Shown piece after piece: positions 34,552 to 46,274 of a stretch of 64,000 nt of DNA. Position numbers and translations under genes: made by a program. Below the pieces are notes generated by a model that searched no databases, was not told where the DNA came from, and saw only the letters and a list, made by a program, of their open reading frames with translations. Position 1 is the stretch's first letter. Each line of letters starts with the position of its first letter. The stretch lies in the NCBI RefSeq assembly GCF_048544455.1, contig NC_133537.1, positions 20,087,541 through 20,151,540 on the forward strand. The letters are read 5' to 3'. The stretch comes from Silene latifolia (lineage: Eukaryota > Streptophyta > Magnoliopsida > Caryophyllales > Caryophyllaceae).

Positions 34552-35851
34552 TGTAACACCCCCATATACCAAGGAGCCTTAACAAGACCTTCCCTAGCAT
34601 ATAAAGGCGTTACCATCTCGGTTGCTCGAGGAAAGCAATCATCAAAAGTCGATAAAAGAACATTTATAGTTACTTTACAAGTGATTTAACCAAAACTACT
34701 GATACAGACGATACAACTCATCAACACTATGTGAACTACTCCTGTCATGACTCGTGAAGACTCATCCCGCCAAGACTCCAGCTACCATCCAAGACATCAC
34801 CTGCTAAGACTGACTGCTCACCATAAGGGATCACGGCAGACACAACAGAAGCAAACAAGAAAACAACCACACAAGGTCAGTACTGTGGACAATATAGCAA
34901 CAACAACAAACTCACTACAGATACAACAGAACGCACACACAAGCCACAACACTCCAATCAATCACCGTCACCGACTGTCCACTGGACCAGCCCTGCTAGT
35001 GGGGGATCGCAGCCGTACCCACCAAATCCCCGCTAATCAAACCGAGCGATAAACCCTGTCCTATTAATGTGCACAACCCCTCCCGTGGCGGGTTCCATAG
35101 AGGGCGAAAATAGGGCGTGAAGCCACTCCCGCAAGTGACTCCACTCAGCCGAGGACGCACCTCGAGAACCACAGACAATCAGTCACAACCAGCTGTATCA
35201 CAACAACGACAACAACAACAACAACAACAACAACAATAACAACAACATCCGACACCCTAAACAGCCAACAGAAACTGAGTAGGCGAACCTACCTTTAGAA
35301 ACCGCAGCGATTCCTCGTCCTATCACGCAGCACCCATCAAACAAGCAACACCTATACATACAATACAACCCTCCATCACTACTAATCCAGCCTTAACTGA
35401 AAACACAACAACAATGATGATGATGATGATGACATACCTACGCATAGCAATCTGGCAAAAAGACCGCTACCCGACTCAAGCAATCCACTCCTATGCACAA
35501 GCATCCTTAAAGGCTCCCATGGAAGGATATATGGTGAAGGGAAGGTAGAGAGACGACATTTAGGTTTAGGGAAATAGGCGGAAATGATTTGCAGTTTCTC
35601 AAAACACGATATATAATTCCTCGCTGAAAACCCGCCACTCGATCGAGTAACCAACTTACTCGATCGAGTGACCCCTACTCGATCGAGTAACCAAGCTACT
35701 CGATCGAGTAGCCTCTACTCTATTGAGTACCACTCATCCCCGAAGTCTAACAAGACACAAAGCATCTCTTACACGTATTCCTAAAGGCTCTCACATGCCC
35801 CCAAGGTCGGTCAACGTTGGTCAACGGGTCCCTAAAAGGGCGGGTATTACA
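34552..35851 (-). repeat. 5' LTR of element B
   Basis: 1300 bp, highly similar to 26312-27621. Contains four exact palindromes plus one decayed (35636-35728) and the GTGCACA-linked hairpin region (35078-35104), with mismatches in one arm. Confidence 0.9.
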
Positions 35852-37330
35852 GATCTACAGACACAAGGTTGCAATTAAAGTCCGGAACAAACAAAACATC
35901 ATTCAAAACGAGATTCCCGCCTAGGTTCACTTTTCCTTTCTTATCTGCCTTAGACGTTTTTCCATTCGGTAATGTCACCACACACGGTTCCATCCGTTGA
36001 ACCTCACTCAACACCTGAAAATCACCCGTCATATGATCTGTAGCACCTGAGTCTAACAACCAAAGCGACTTATTTATCTTACCGGACATACGGTTAGCAA
36101 ATCCCGAGGAAGCTCCTGATGAAGTCGGCCCTTTAGCATTAATCACATAAGTATCCCATTGATTTTTCGGAACACTGAAATATTCTTCCTTTGTCTCTGC
36201 CGCTTCTTCACCAGCACTACCCATATTTGCACCAGCTCGACCACCTCCTCGACCGCGACCACTGCTACCACGACCTCTTCCACGATATCCCCCTCGTCTT
36301 GGTGGATATCCTATGATATCATAGCACTTTTCTCTGAAATGACCCTAGCGATTGCAGTTCGTACATCGTGGTTGAGTATACGAAGCATCGTTTTCTTCTT
36401 CACTTGTCACAGAAAATCGTGCCCCTGTTTCAGACCGAGGAGCTGAATTGACATTAGTGTTTTGCCATGTTCTTGCTGCAAATCCAATGGGGTCTGCCCT
36501 TCCTTCGTTACGACTTCCATTCGTGCTCCGACTACCATCACTACGCACGCCTTCCACTTGAATCACTGTCGCATACGCCCGATTGAGAGTAGGCAGTGCT
36601 TCTTGTAACAAAAGATTAGAGCGCACCGTTCTTGTAACAAAAGATTAGAAAATCGTGCAGCTTCTCTTCATCACGCTTTTTGTCCAATTTCTGATTAATA
36701 CGGCACTTATATCCACCACAGTCACAAATTTGGTTACGATCGTATTTGCCAAGATCGTCCCATAAGCGCTTCAATCTGCCATAATAATCAGTGACCGACT
36801 CATTCTCACCTTGTTTGCAGAATGAAATTGAATTCTTAATCCGATGAGTTTTCGGACCATTACCTACACTGAACCTTCCTTCAATATCGTCCCACGGTAT
36901 CTTTTCATACTCAACATACGTGATTTGCGACCCCAGCGCAGGTTCAATGACGTTGAAAATCCACGCGACAATCATTGCATTGACCATATACAAATCTTCC
37001 AAATCCTCCGAATCATCAGCCGGTTTCTTAATTGACCCATCCACGAAACCGGTCTTCTTTCTTGGACGGAGGGCACCACGGAGTTTGACTGACTACTCGT
37101 CATAGTTATCCCCGTTTAACATGACGTTAATAATCTTATCTCCCGGTTTGTCGCTTGTGGGAAGAAAATAGGGACTTGTAGACCGACTTTCCTTATTTTC
37201 CCAAAGACACTGATGACTGGAATCACCACTGGACTTCCTACCTTCACCACCGGACTTCTTACCATTACCACTGGACGTGTCAATGTCACCGTTCCCTAGC
37301 TTGTCGACGGCACAGAGAAGACCTTAGAAT
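35852..37330 (-). pseudogene. gag: Copia Gag and protease, interrupted
   Basis: Reading leftward from about 37330, an open stretch without an ATG leads to LNGDNYDE and an in-frame TAG where plant Gags usually have W. The Gag core follows (FVDGSIKKP, then MVNAMIVAWIFNVIEP, then VTDYYGRLKRLWDDL). A frameshift lies at a 29-bp direct repeat near 36602-36649. The CCHC knuckle (CTNCNR-stop-GHFREKC) carries a TAG at about 36344. An Arg/Gly-rich linker leads to the aspartic protease active site LLDSGATDHMTG. The frame ends at the element B insertion, after the conserved protease C-terminal segment. Several disabling changes; not functional. Confidence 0.88.
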
Positions 37331-37343
37331 TAAACCCTACCTT

Positions 37344-37350
37344 GCTCTAA
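37344..37350 (-). promoter_or_regulatory. Half of the Copia primer-binding site, split by a Helitron
   Basis: gctctaa here and ttaccaag at 40639-40646 together resemble the complement of a tRNA-Met primer site. The Helitron sits between them. Confidence 0.6.
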
Positions 37351-37871
37351 TCTATAAATATTATTAAAAGGCTAGCCTAATAATGCCACGTAGACAATGC
37401 CACATGGGATGAAAAAAAGTCACGTACACAATAACAATGTGACTTGGAAAACTAATATGACATGGTTTATCCAATTTATTATTATATTGCATTAATTTAA
37501 AATACTTATTCCCTTTAAAAACACCATCCATATTCCATTAGCTTTAAATTTAATTAACTAAAAAAAACTACAATAAAAAACTACGCATTAATTATAAGTT
37601 AATAATTTCAAGATATTTCATATGGAGTAGTATTATTTATATGTATTCGAAAAAAAAACAAAAAAAACTGAATACATAAGAAATTAAGAACGAAGATGAA
37701 TAAATGAAGTTAAAAACAAAAAAAAATTGTATTGTCACTAATTAACTACTTGTTTTTAAAGGCATTAATTCACTATTGTTGCTACTATAACATTGTTGTA
37801 TATAGAAGATGTTTTACAGATCTACTTAATCGACAAATGAGTATTAAAGATCATATAATATATTTTTTTAG

Positions 37872-38130
37872 GAAAATATAAAATATATGGAAAAGAAAAT
37901 ATTTATTTAATTTAGTAATTTACAAACAAATTCTGTAAATACCTAAGTGAAATTAAACATTAATAATAGAATTTTAAAAGGGTAGTAATACCGTGTATTT
38001 ATTTCATGAAATTATTTCACATAAAGGTTAAGGTTTTGGAAAATATAAAATATATAGAAAAGAAAATATTTATTTAATTTAAGTAATTTACAAACAAATT
38101 CTGTAAATACTTAAGTAAATCTATACAATA
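37872..38130 (+). repeat. Direct repeat in the Helitron
   Basis: A sequence of about 85-90 bp beginning ggaaaatataaaatatat at 37872 recurs at 38038, about 166 bp away, with a few changes. Confidence 0.75.
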
Positions 38131-39088
38131 TAGTTAAAAGGTTAGATTAAAGCATTTAATTTAATTTCACATGGCATTAGCATTTAATATTTTATACCCC
38201 ATTAATTTCTATTAATTTTTATTGATTATTTAATTATTTATTAATTATTGTTAGATTATTGGTTATTTGATATAATTCTTATAAAAAAATGAATGATTAC
38301 TAAAAGTCCTTACAAAAATGTCATTACATATTATGTAACATACAAATAAAGAAAATCAAAAGACATCATTAATATTCTTAAATTAAATGTATATATTAAA
38401 GATTTGATGAGCTAAAAAAACCAAAAAAAAGATGTAACTTACCAAAATTCACATAAAAGTTTCATAATTTACAATTATATTTCACATTTTAATTGAAATT
38501 TTTGGAAGAGAACATAGATGTTAGTGAATCGGTTAAATTTTTTCATATTAACACAGCTCATAAAATTAAAGTACACATTTATTTATTTCTTTAAAATCTA
38601 TATAATAAATAGTATAAAAAGGCTAACATTGAGTACATTTTTAAATGACATGTGATATAACCACATGATTTCAAGAAGTCATATTACAAGTCTCATCATC
38701 ATAATTATTTTCTTTTATGTCCCCTAATATTTATTCTTACAATTACAATATTAGAAAAAATTAAAGAAGACAATAAACTTTTTATCTTCTTCCACTTCAA
38801 TACTTTATTCAATTCACCGCAAGCATTTAACCATACTTTTCATCTTCTTTCTCCATAACTCATTTCTCAAGTTTCTTTATAATGATTTATATTTTTAGTT
38901 TACCTTAAAACTTTTGATGATATTATGACTTCTTAATTACTATTTTTTTTTTCTTGAGATGATAATGTTTATTCCATGAGCACAACAATAGACATGCATT
39001 TTTATTATAGTTTTTTTTATCAACCTACAACTCATTTGTTTTTCTCATGTTCTCTTTTCCATTATAAGATTTTACTTTATTGGTCAAA

Positions 39089-39600
39089 CTCATTTGATAA
39101 TATTTTAAATATACTCGGTATATCTTATGCAATTTTGTATTTCATGTACAATTGATTTTGGCATAATACTAATTTGTACAATTGATTGAATTTTCAGGAC
39201 CATGACATACTTAGAGATCAATACGTGCAAATGACAATCGACAAGTATGTGGATTTTTTAAGAGGATGACGTTTCTCATTTTTTTTTTCCTTGGAATTGT
39301 TTTTTTTTTTGGGAGATTTTCCTATTTTAATTATTAATACAAAACTCATTTGATAATATTTTACATATACTAGGTATATCTTATGCAATTTTGTATTTCG
39401 TGTAGAATTGATTTTGGCATAATACTAATTTGTACAATTGATTGAATTTTCAGGAGCATGATATACTTGGAGATCAATACGTGCAAATGACAATCGGCAA
39501 ATATGTGGATTTTTTAAGAGGTAGCATGATGTTTCTCATTTTTTTTTCTTGGAATTTCTTTTTTTTTTTTGGGAGATTTTCCTATTTTAATTATTAATAC
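39089..39600 (+). repeat. Tandem duplication of about 255 bp carrying an exon-like segment
   Basis: Two consecutive copies share ttgataatattttaaatatac through gggagattttcc. Each includes a ttttcag acceptor-like site followed by the same exon-like stretch (see next feature). Confidence 0.85.
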
Positions 39601-39737
39601 ATGACAATCAGTGAGTACAGAACACAATTTAAGAATTATCAATTTTTTTTATTTCAGACATTAGTTCAATATCAGTTAACACGATATTTGATGTTGGAAG
39701 ATGTGTTCATATGGATGATCAAATCTGAAGGTCTTGA
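39198..39737 (+). pseudogene. Captured gene fragment in the Helitron (unknown product)
   Basis: After ttttcag, an open segment encodes D/E-HDIL then DQYVQMTI then KYVDFLR, present in both copies (near 39198 and 39453). The second copy is followed by GT. After a further tttcag (about 39657), a second segment joins in the same phase to read DISSISVNTIFDVGRC then a stop near 39727. The consistent phase across the intron-like gap suggests two consecutive exons of a host gene picked up by the Helitron. I do not recognise the protein. Confidence 0.4.
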
Positions 39738-40645
39738 ATGGAGTAATCACCATTATATATGAGGATGTTTATTTATGTCGTTGATCATTTTAATTGATAT
39801 TAGCCTATCTATTTTTGTTCCAATAATTATGCTAAGGTTTTTAGCCTATTAGTTATTTTTGGCCTTTTAGTTGTAGTGATAGTATCGACACAATATTGAC
39901 GGATAATTCTTACAAGAGAAAAAAAAAACCATCAAATGATAATTAAATTTGAAATGGAGAGACACGCATTCAATGTATTCAATTACTATATTAGTCTTAC
40001 TTCATTCACTTTGTTAGGCTATTTTTCTTTTAGCTATTGAAGGACAAAAACTTAACCGCGTTTGGTAAATTGGCAGTTAAGAAACTCCTCAATCTCCGGA
40101 GCACCAATATCTTGAAGTTACATAATACATAACCCATGTATAAGTATTAATCATTGATTTCTATATAAACAACTTATGTCTATATACATGTAATTAGTCT
40201 ATTTAATTTGAGTATGATGAATTGAGAATGCAAATCATTACTGAATTTACGAGTTAGCATAAATCATGAATCATCAGAGCAATGAGCAACGTCATCCGTT
40301 CAACATATACATTCAAAAAAACTCTCTATTAAATGCCTAAATCCCATTAATTACTAGGTTATTAATAGAGGAGAAGAAGAGTTACTCATGATTAGATTTT
40401 TTTTGTATCTTTTACAAAGACCCACATTTTAACGACAAATACAATGCCTCTATTCTCCACTAATCTCATATTATTATTATTGTTTATATTACCGTGTTAT
40501 TATGTTCAATCTCATAATTTACATCCTATTTTATCTCTGCAATGTTTTCAAATCAAAATATATTTTATACAAGTGGTATTAATAAAAAAAAAGGAAATTT
40601 GTATAGGACCCGTGATTTTTCACGGGTTTCAAAACTAGTTACCAA

Positions 40646-40827
40646 GTTAAACGCAGTTGGTAACAAAAGATTTTGTGGAAATATATTTCTGTGTATTCCT
40701 TGACATGGGTATTACAACGTATATATACTAAAACAATTCGACAATATTCGGAAACCGAATAATCACAAGACACCATAAACTATACAGGAAATAATACTAT
40801 ACCATATTACATATTATTTCCGTAACA
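40646..40827 (-). repeat. 5' LTR of the Copia element
   Basis: 182 bp, the partner of 23121-23302. Confidence 0.85.
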
Positions 40828-41904
40828 TCACTCTCCCTTTAACTAAAAGAATAAGAAACTCTAGAATTTTTCCCGATCAAATTCTTAGTAAGGAATTGAT
40901 CCTCATATATTTGGCTATATTATTCTATTGAAATATTCTATACAAATTGGGCCTAACAAAGTGAATATATAATTTTTAGTAGAAGTATCTTTCAAGACTA
41001 ATGTGTGAAATAAGATTACGATATACCAAATTATGTAGCATAACAAATCTTTCACCTTAAATAAAATATACCAAATAATATTCTTACAAGATTTAGTTGT
41101 TGCCCCATTTTTAACTCATCTCCACTAAACTAAAAGAATAAGAGTTGCTCACAATTTTTCCGCTCAATTGATTGATAAATATGATAGCCCACATTATAAT
41201 GATGACTTTTAATTTATTGACTAAAAATTTCATCCACAGAATAAAATATTACAATCAAATCAAATGCCAACTAAAAATAGGATTAACACTGCCATTATTC
41301 ACGCTTAATATACCCGTAGTATACTAATTTGTTACTCCATTTTTTAAGTTGGTGGTTGGAGTTGATAAATTTTCAATTTTATTTGTTTTTTTTGTTTTTT
41401 TTTTCTAAAATAAATTGTCCTTTTTTTTAAGTTAACTAATCTTTATTAATATGGGTTGTTCTTAATAAAGGATAAGGAGTAAGAATCAATAAATCTAATT
41501 TTCCTATTAAAAATAAAAGAAAAATGAATATAGGGGTAAATAATATTTTAGTTGTTTCTAAATCGTCATTCTAAATGTGTCATATACTGTTTATATATGT
41601 TTCTATTATAAGATCAATATGTGCTTTATAATAACAGAGTACTGACCCTATATTAGATTATGTTATTCCATAATAGGTAACTATCATTATTTTTAATAAT
41701 AAAAATAGATTCACACAAAAATAATTTAATATAAAAGTCCTATGAATAGCAAACCTTTTTTTCTAGAATTTTATTAATATTATAATCAGTACATTACAAC
41801 ATACTATTATAACTATAACTAATTTATGTAAAAAAATTTATTTTTACAAGCTCAATTAATTTAAACCTCACAAATGCCTTGCGTTAGCACGGGATCTCAA
41901 CTAG
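40828..41904 (+). mobile_element. AT-rich region ending in a second Helitron 3' end
   Basis: CTTGCG-TTAGCACGGG followed by atctcaa and CTAG at 41901-41904, then T, fits a Helitron 3' terminus with one mismatched stem pair. Its 5' end was not found, so the extent is uncertain. No gene seen. Confidence 0.45.
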
Positions 41905-41997
41905 TTTATCTAGTAATCGGTAGTTATTTTCATTGTATAATTCATGATCGTAAATGAAGGTGACAACTCAACATATACGAAGTAATAATACAAAGTA

Positions 41998-42204
41998 CTC
42001 CCTTCTATTCATTCATTTTGTCCCCCTTCTATTTTGCACAAGAATTAAGAAAATGATTTTGGACCACACAAAACACTCTATTCCACCCTACCCCACATGT
42101 AATTAAATTTGGATCACACAAAAGTTACCAAAAAAGGAAAAAGGGACAAAAATCCGACTAGTTTCGATAAGGAAAGAGGGACAAAATGAATAAATAGGAG
42201 AGAG
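41998..42204. mobile_element. Stowaway-like MITE
   Basis: CTCCCTTCTATTCATTCATTT and its complement (aaatgaataaataggagagag) bound 207 bp between TA dinucleotides (41996-41997 and 42205-42206). Non-coding. Confidence 0.8.
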
Positions 42205-42728
42205 TATAAATTAATAATTCATTTTTGTTTTTGTAAAAAAATCAGGATCCGATCCCCACATAATGCCTCAAAAATCTTTAGCTCATAAGGAAGTGGAAAA
42301 ATTAGGTCATGTGTATAATGCCATAATGGATGACCACATACATAAAATTTCATTAAAACCCAACATTATTATTAGTATTAAAATTAAAATAATGTCAGTG
42401 TCATAGATCACAAAGGAGTTTCTAGAAAGAAAAGGCATATAAGCGGAGGCCTAAATGATGAGTTAAGTAAACTTTAAGGACCCAAGTTATATACATATCT
42501 AGCTATAAGGACCTAAGATTACAAAGGCGAGCTTTAAGGACCTCTTGGCTTCTTCCGTTAAGTTTTCATCCAAGTTCCTCAATGTTGTGTTTGCATGTAT
42601 GGAATGGAGTACAATATTTTACCAATTGTTTATAGAAAATACAGTTTATACTTGGTAATCACTATCACTTATTTCTCTTCGCGGCACATGCACTAATATA
42701 ATTTATCGTCAAACACTCCATTATAAAT

Positions 42729-42940
42729 ACTTTTTCCGTCCCGGTCAATTGTTTATCTATCTCTTTTTTGGGCGTTTCAGTCAACTATTTACCCTTTTAT
42801 TTTAGGAATGTCTTGAATGGGTAACTTGATCCTCACCGCAGACTTTGGTACATTTGTCATCCAATAATTGGTTCAACCCTTTTTTCTTGATCTTTGTGCA
42901 AAGCCAAAGATAAACAGATGACGGACACGAAGAGAGTAAG
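42729..42940. mobile_element. Stowaway-like MITE inside the long-TIR element
   Basis: tactttttccgtcccggtca at the left and a diverged complement (gatgacggacacgaagagagta) at the right. Non-coding. Confidence 0.55.
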
Positions 42941-43491
42941 TAATTTTGCAATTTTTTATTTGTATTAGTTAGCCAAATTATTTCTTCATTTGTTTAACTT
43001 GTTTAACTCTTTTTTCTCATGAGGGATACTTTAATAAAGCTTAACAAATAATTTTGTTAATAAATCAAATACTGGCCAACAAAATTAAACAAATTCACGG
43101 ATTATGTATCTTAACCTTACACAAGAAGTTCGTAGTTTGTACCGTTCACCTAAATACTCCGCCACATGATCTCTATACCATTCTTTGAAAAAATGCAATT
43201 AGAGTTGCGCTAGCTAGATTGTCAAACGATAGTTTTTTATTATTCGGGTTTTCCTATCTTTTGTAAAAAAAAAAAAAAAAAACGTTAAAAGTACGTGAAA
43301 CAATTTATGAAGTAACTAACTTGTTATTTAAATAGATTAAGTTATTGTATTGATGAATCCATTTTACATAATAGTAATTGTATATACAAAAGGTGGGTAG
43401 CTTTACAAACAAAAAAATAATAATAATTGTATATAAGGCGACATTAGATGAAAATTAACCATAAAACCAAAATACTCATTTTTAACAATCC

Positions 43492-43676
43492 GTCTCATTA
43501 TAGATGGCTATTATCCGTCTATAGTTGTAGACGAATAGTGACCCTCATAAAATTAAAGTGGGAGCGTAAGTGGGGGTATCCATTTCCACCCACTTACACT
43601 ACCCACGTTCATTTTTTAGAGAGACACTATCCGTCTGTAACTATAAACGGATAATATCCGTCTATAATAAGAATTT
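43492..43676. mobile_element. MITE with TCCGTCTATA-rich inverted ends
   Basis: About 47 bp of inverted repeat (ctcattatagatggctat... against ...atattatccgtctataataag) bound 185 bp. Related to the fragment at 19690. Superfamily not certain. Confidence 0.6.
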
Positions 43677-43893
43677 GTCCATGTTTAATGACACGGTCTA
43701 ACTTTAGCTTTCATTTTTTTTCTCTCATATTACAAAGGCTATAGAGTATAGGGGGAAAAGTTAACAGAATTGTTAAACGTCGTCAAACACAGGTCCTTAT
43801 AGTTAGGCCTTCAAATGATGAGGTCCTTATAACTACATATGTGAATTGTTTGGGTCCTTAATGTATATACTTTACTCCCTAAATGATGCTCCA

Positions 43894-44599
43894 TTTGATC
43901 TCAAATCTCAGCCGCAGCCGTACTGTACATCTACACTTTCAAGACTTATCTTTGGCAATAACACTTTAACAGCTGCCTAATTATTGTCGCATGTGTAGAG
44001 TCTTGTCCTTACAAAGGATTACTTCTTGATAAACATATTGACGTAAGTTAGTCTCTAAATTTATTCATGTTAAATTTTTTGACATTATCTTTTTACAGTC
44101 AGCTTAGTATGAGACAGTTTACGTAAAAAGTTATGGAGTATCATAAAATGCCCTTTATCAAGGTTAACAATATGGGAAGTGAGTTGTTTTGTACTCGATA
44201 ATATTTGAATAAAAATGGTTACATAATTATAAATTTCAAATACATTCTAGGAAATTCATATACAGGTGGTGGCTAGCCAGAGTATGAACAAGATCAACGA
44301 CGAGGAAAAGAGACAGAGTGCAAATTGTCAGCTATTGAAGAATCGTGAAGATTGACCACGTGGGATCGAGGTGTCGGAGATTAGATAGTTCATACTTCAG
44401 TTGGTAGCTTTAATTATTCTTCTCAAAACTCTTTTGTAGATTAATAATGGTCTATAAAAACGGTTTCTAATCCACGCATTTTTATCATTACTTGATTTTG
44501 AAGTCAATGATGGCGGGAATAATAAATAGAGTATGGAATATAAGTACTCTATCCATTTTTATTATTAGTCTACAATTGGCTAACAAGAGATACCGCTAG
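43894..44599. other. Intergenic, no gene seen
   Basis: AT-rich sequence with no coding frame or clear element ends. Confidence 0.4.
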
Positions 44600-44975
44600 C
44601 TTTGTTGTCAGAATCCCGATTCGATCCTATGATTCTACGATTTTACGATCCAAAAATGTTTGACCGATCCCGAATCCTACGATTTTATCATGTTTGTAGA
44701 ATCTTACGATCATATCTATTTGAAATTTTCTAGAGGTAGGATCATAATACGATTTTACGATCTTACGATCCTACGATTCGACTCCATAGTGAACATATTA
44801 AAATATATTTTTATATAATATCGTAAAATCTAAATTTCATGTAAGTTATAGAAACATGTTCATGAAATGATACTAAACTCATTAACTATCGATATTTTGT
44901 GTATAGAGAAGTGTTTTGATTTTCAATTATATATTTTTACCAAATAAAAAACTATATTTAGTGAATTTGTAGAAT

Positions 44976-44980
44976 CTTAC
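44976..44980. repeat. Target-site duplication of the Retand-like element
   Basis: cttac, repeated exactly at 53245-53249. Confidence 0.9.
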
Positions 44981-45589
44981 TGTTCCGGGTGTAATTCCAG
45001 AGCAAGTATAGTTACCACCCGTGGCTTACTGAATGATGTCTTGAGTTGGATTCTCCTTTGGTCTTAATCGTTCCTCTCGGCCTCTCCTGCAACAATGAAC
45101 GAACTGAGGGCTTGGCTTTGTGCCAAGCGTACTCACTCCGACGCTCAAGTCAGTAAACTTAAGGGATAAGTTGTTACTTGGCTGAATGTATATTGTAGAG
45201 AGAGAAGGAAGATATTACCAGATGAATAGTGTATTTAGGTTTAGTTGTGTATTAGTTGCATGCCCTCCTCAATGAAAGTTGAGGAGTATTTATAGGCTTT
45301 CACCTTTTGTCACGTAGTGGCCAAGTGGCCAAGTGGCTAGCAGGTGGAAAGACTGATCTACCCCTCGGCCGAGGGACCTATGGCAGGCCGGCGGGCCCTG
45401 TTGACTCACCGCCGATGGGTCTTGGATATGAGTACGCGGGTGTGTCCCATTTGGCAGGTTGTCATCCGAGACCAGCCGACAGCCGATGGGTCAGATCGGC
45501 TAGGCTGTCTAAGCCGTTGATTTGCTGTGGATATCTTTGACCTTGCTCAATATGTTGACTTGGTCAGCGGTGCAGAATATGCCCCATCA
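44981..45589 (-). repeat. 3' LTR of the Retand-like element
   Basis: 609 bp, TGATGGGGCATA to CCGGAACA on its own strand. The purine tract ctgggggcaaat precedes it (complement of 45590-45601). Confidence 0.9.
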
Positions 45590-46096
45590 ATTTGCCCCCA
45601 GCGTAGTCTATGCCGTGGTATGGGCTCCGATGTATGCTTGAGCGTATATTCTGCGCAAGTAATTTGTAAAAAATTTTTCAGATCGGCTTTTCTGCGGCGG
45701 CTTCTTTTACCTCGGCCTGGTCTTTCTTAGGCCGTACCATATCCCCCCTCCACATGGATGTGTAAAGGGCATCCGATGTGGAAAAGGAACTGACGCTGGC
45801 CGAGACCAGGGTTGAGAGAGCCGGTTGTTTTTGATTGCCCCCGACCGGCGCTACTTAGCTTGGTTGATCATGTTGCCGGCGGAGAGGAGATGCTTGGGAA
45901 TTTGTTGAGGAAGGTGAATAGGCGGAGAGATATGAATAGGCGTGTTGAAGACGCTTGGTCACTGTTGCATTGATTGACGTCTAACTGTTGCAACGATTGA
46001 CATTCCGTGGTTGCATGTCCGACACGTGTCTGCACGCTGATTGGTTGACGCTTCATGGGCTGTTCTCTGATTGGTCCTTCTTCATGGGCTTTTCCC
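45590..46096 (+). other. Promoter-proximal region of the opposite-strand unit
   Basis: No ORF recognised. A CCAAT-like word (complement of attgg) lies at about 46071, upstream of the TATA box. Confidence 0.4.
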
Positions 46097-46104
46097 TATA
46101 AATA
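46097..46104 (+). promoter_or_regulatory. TATA box for the opposite-strand transcription unit
   Basis: CCCTATAAATAGGG, a strong plant TATA context, 171 bp upstream of the ATG at 46275. Confidence 0.6.
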
Positions 46105-46274
46105 GGGCAGTTATCCCGTGAAATTGGCCACCAATTTCATTCTCCAAAATTTTTCTCTAAACTTTCAAGGGTTTCATTGTCTTCTAATTTTCAGAGTTGT
46201 TACTCCGGCGGGTGTTTTTCTTCAAGGTAAACAAACTTTCCAATTTCTTAACTCTGTAAGTTATTATTGTAAAC

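Larger units (their letters stand above)
26312..35851 (-). mobile_element. LTR retrotransposon B inserted in the Copia element
   Basis: Paired LTRs (26312-27621 and 34552-35851), a perfect tRNA-Met primer site and a 3' polypurine tract define a 9.5-kb minus-strand chromovirus-like element. Its interior lacks gag-pol and carries a degraded Athila ORF1-like reading frame, a solo LTR (32829-34180) and a MITE (31893-32216). Confidence 0.88.
37351..40638 (+). mobile_element. Non-autonomous Helitron
   Basis: The 5' end TCTATAAATATTATTAAAAGG and the 3' end CTAG, preceded by the hairpin CCCGTG-attttt-CACGGG (about 40609-40626), with insertion between A and T, are the Helitron hallmarks. The 3.3 kb contains no Rep/helicase. 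It carries a duplicated exon-like fragment (39089-39600). Further Helitron-like 5' ends inside (38120, 38597) suggest nested or composite copies. Confidence 0.85.
23121..40827 (-). mobile_element. Decayed Copia retrotransposon, split by two later insertions
   Basis: Equal 182-bp LTRs bound gag, protease, integrase, RT and RNase H in Copia order on the minus strand. After subtracting element B with its duplication and the Helitron, about 4.87 kb remains, a normal size for a short-LTR Copia lineage such as Ale. The coding region has several frameshifts and stops. I find no matching target duplication outside the LTRs. Confidence 0.85.
42443..43893. mobile_element. Long-TIR non-autonomous element, probably Mutator-like
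   Basis: Arms of about 90-100 bp (42443-42545 and 43789-43893) are imperfect inverted repeats carrying taaggaccca, tataaggacct and tttaaggacct words. The interior has no transposase and contains two smaller MITEs. No target duplication could be fixed. Confidence 0.5.

Noticed and set aside
40444..40638. A 64-codon frame at the end of the Helitron
   Set aside because: It overlaps the terminal hairpin and CTAG end and has no relation to Helitron proteins.
23121..40827. Target-site duplication for the short-LTR Copia element
   Set aside because: Flanks (ttaata and tcact) do not match; the pair of LTRs is still convincing, but the duplication is not reported.
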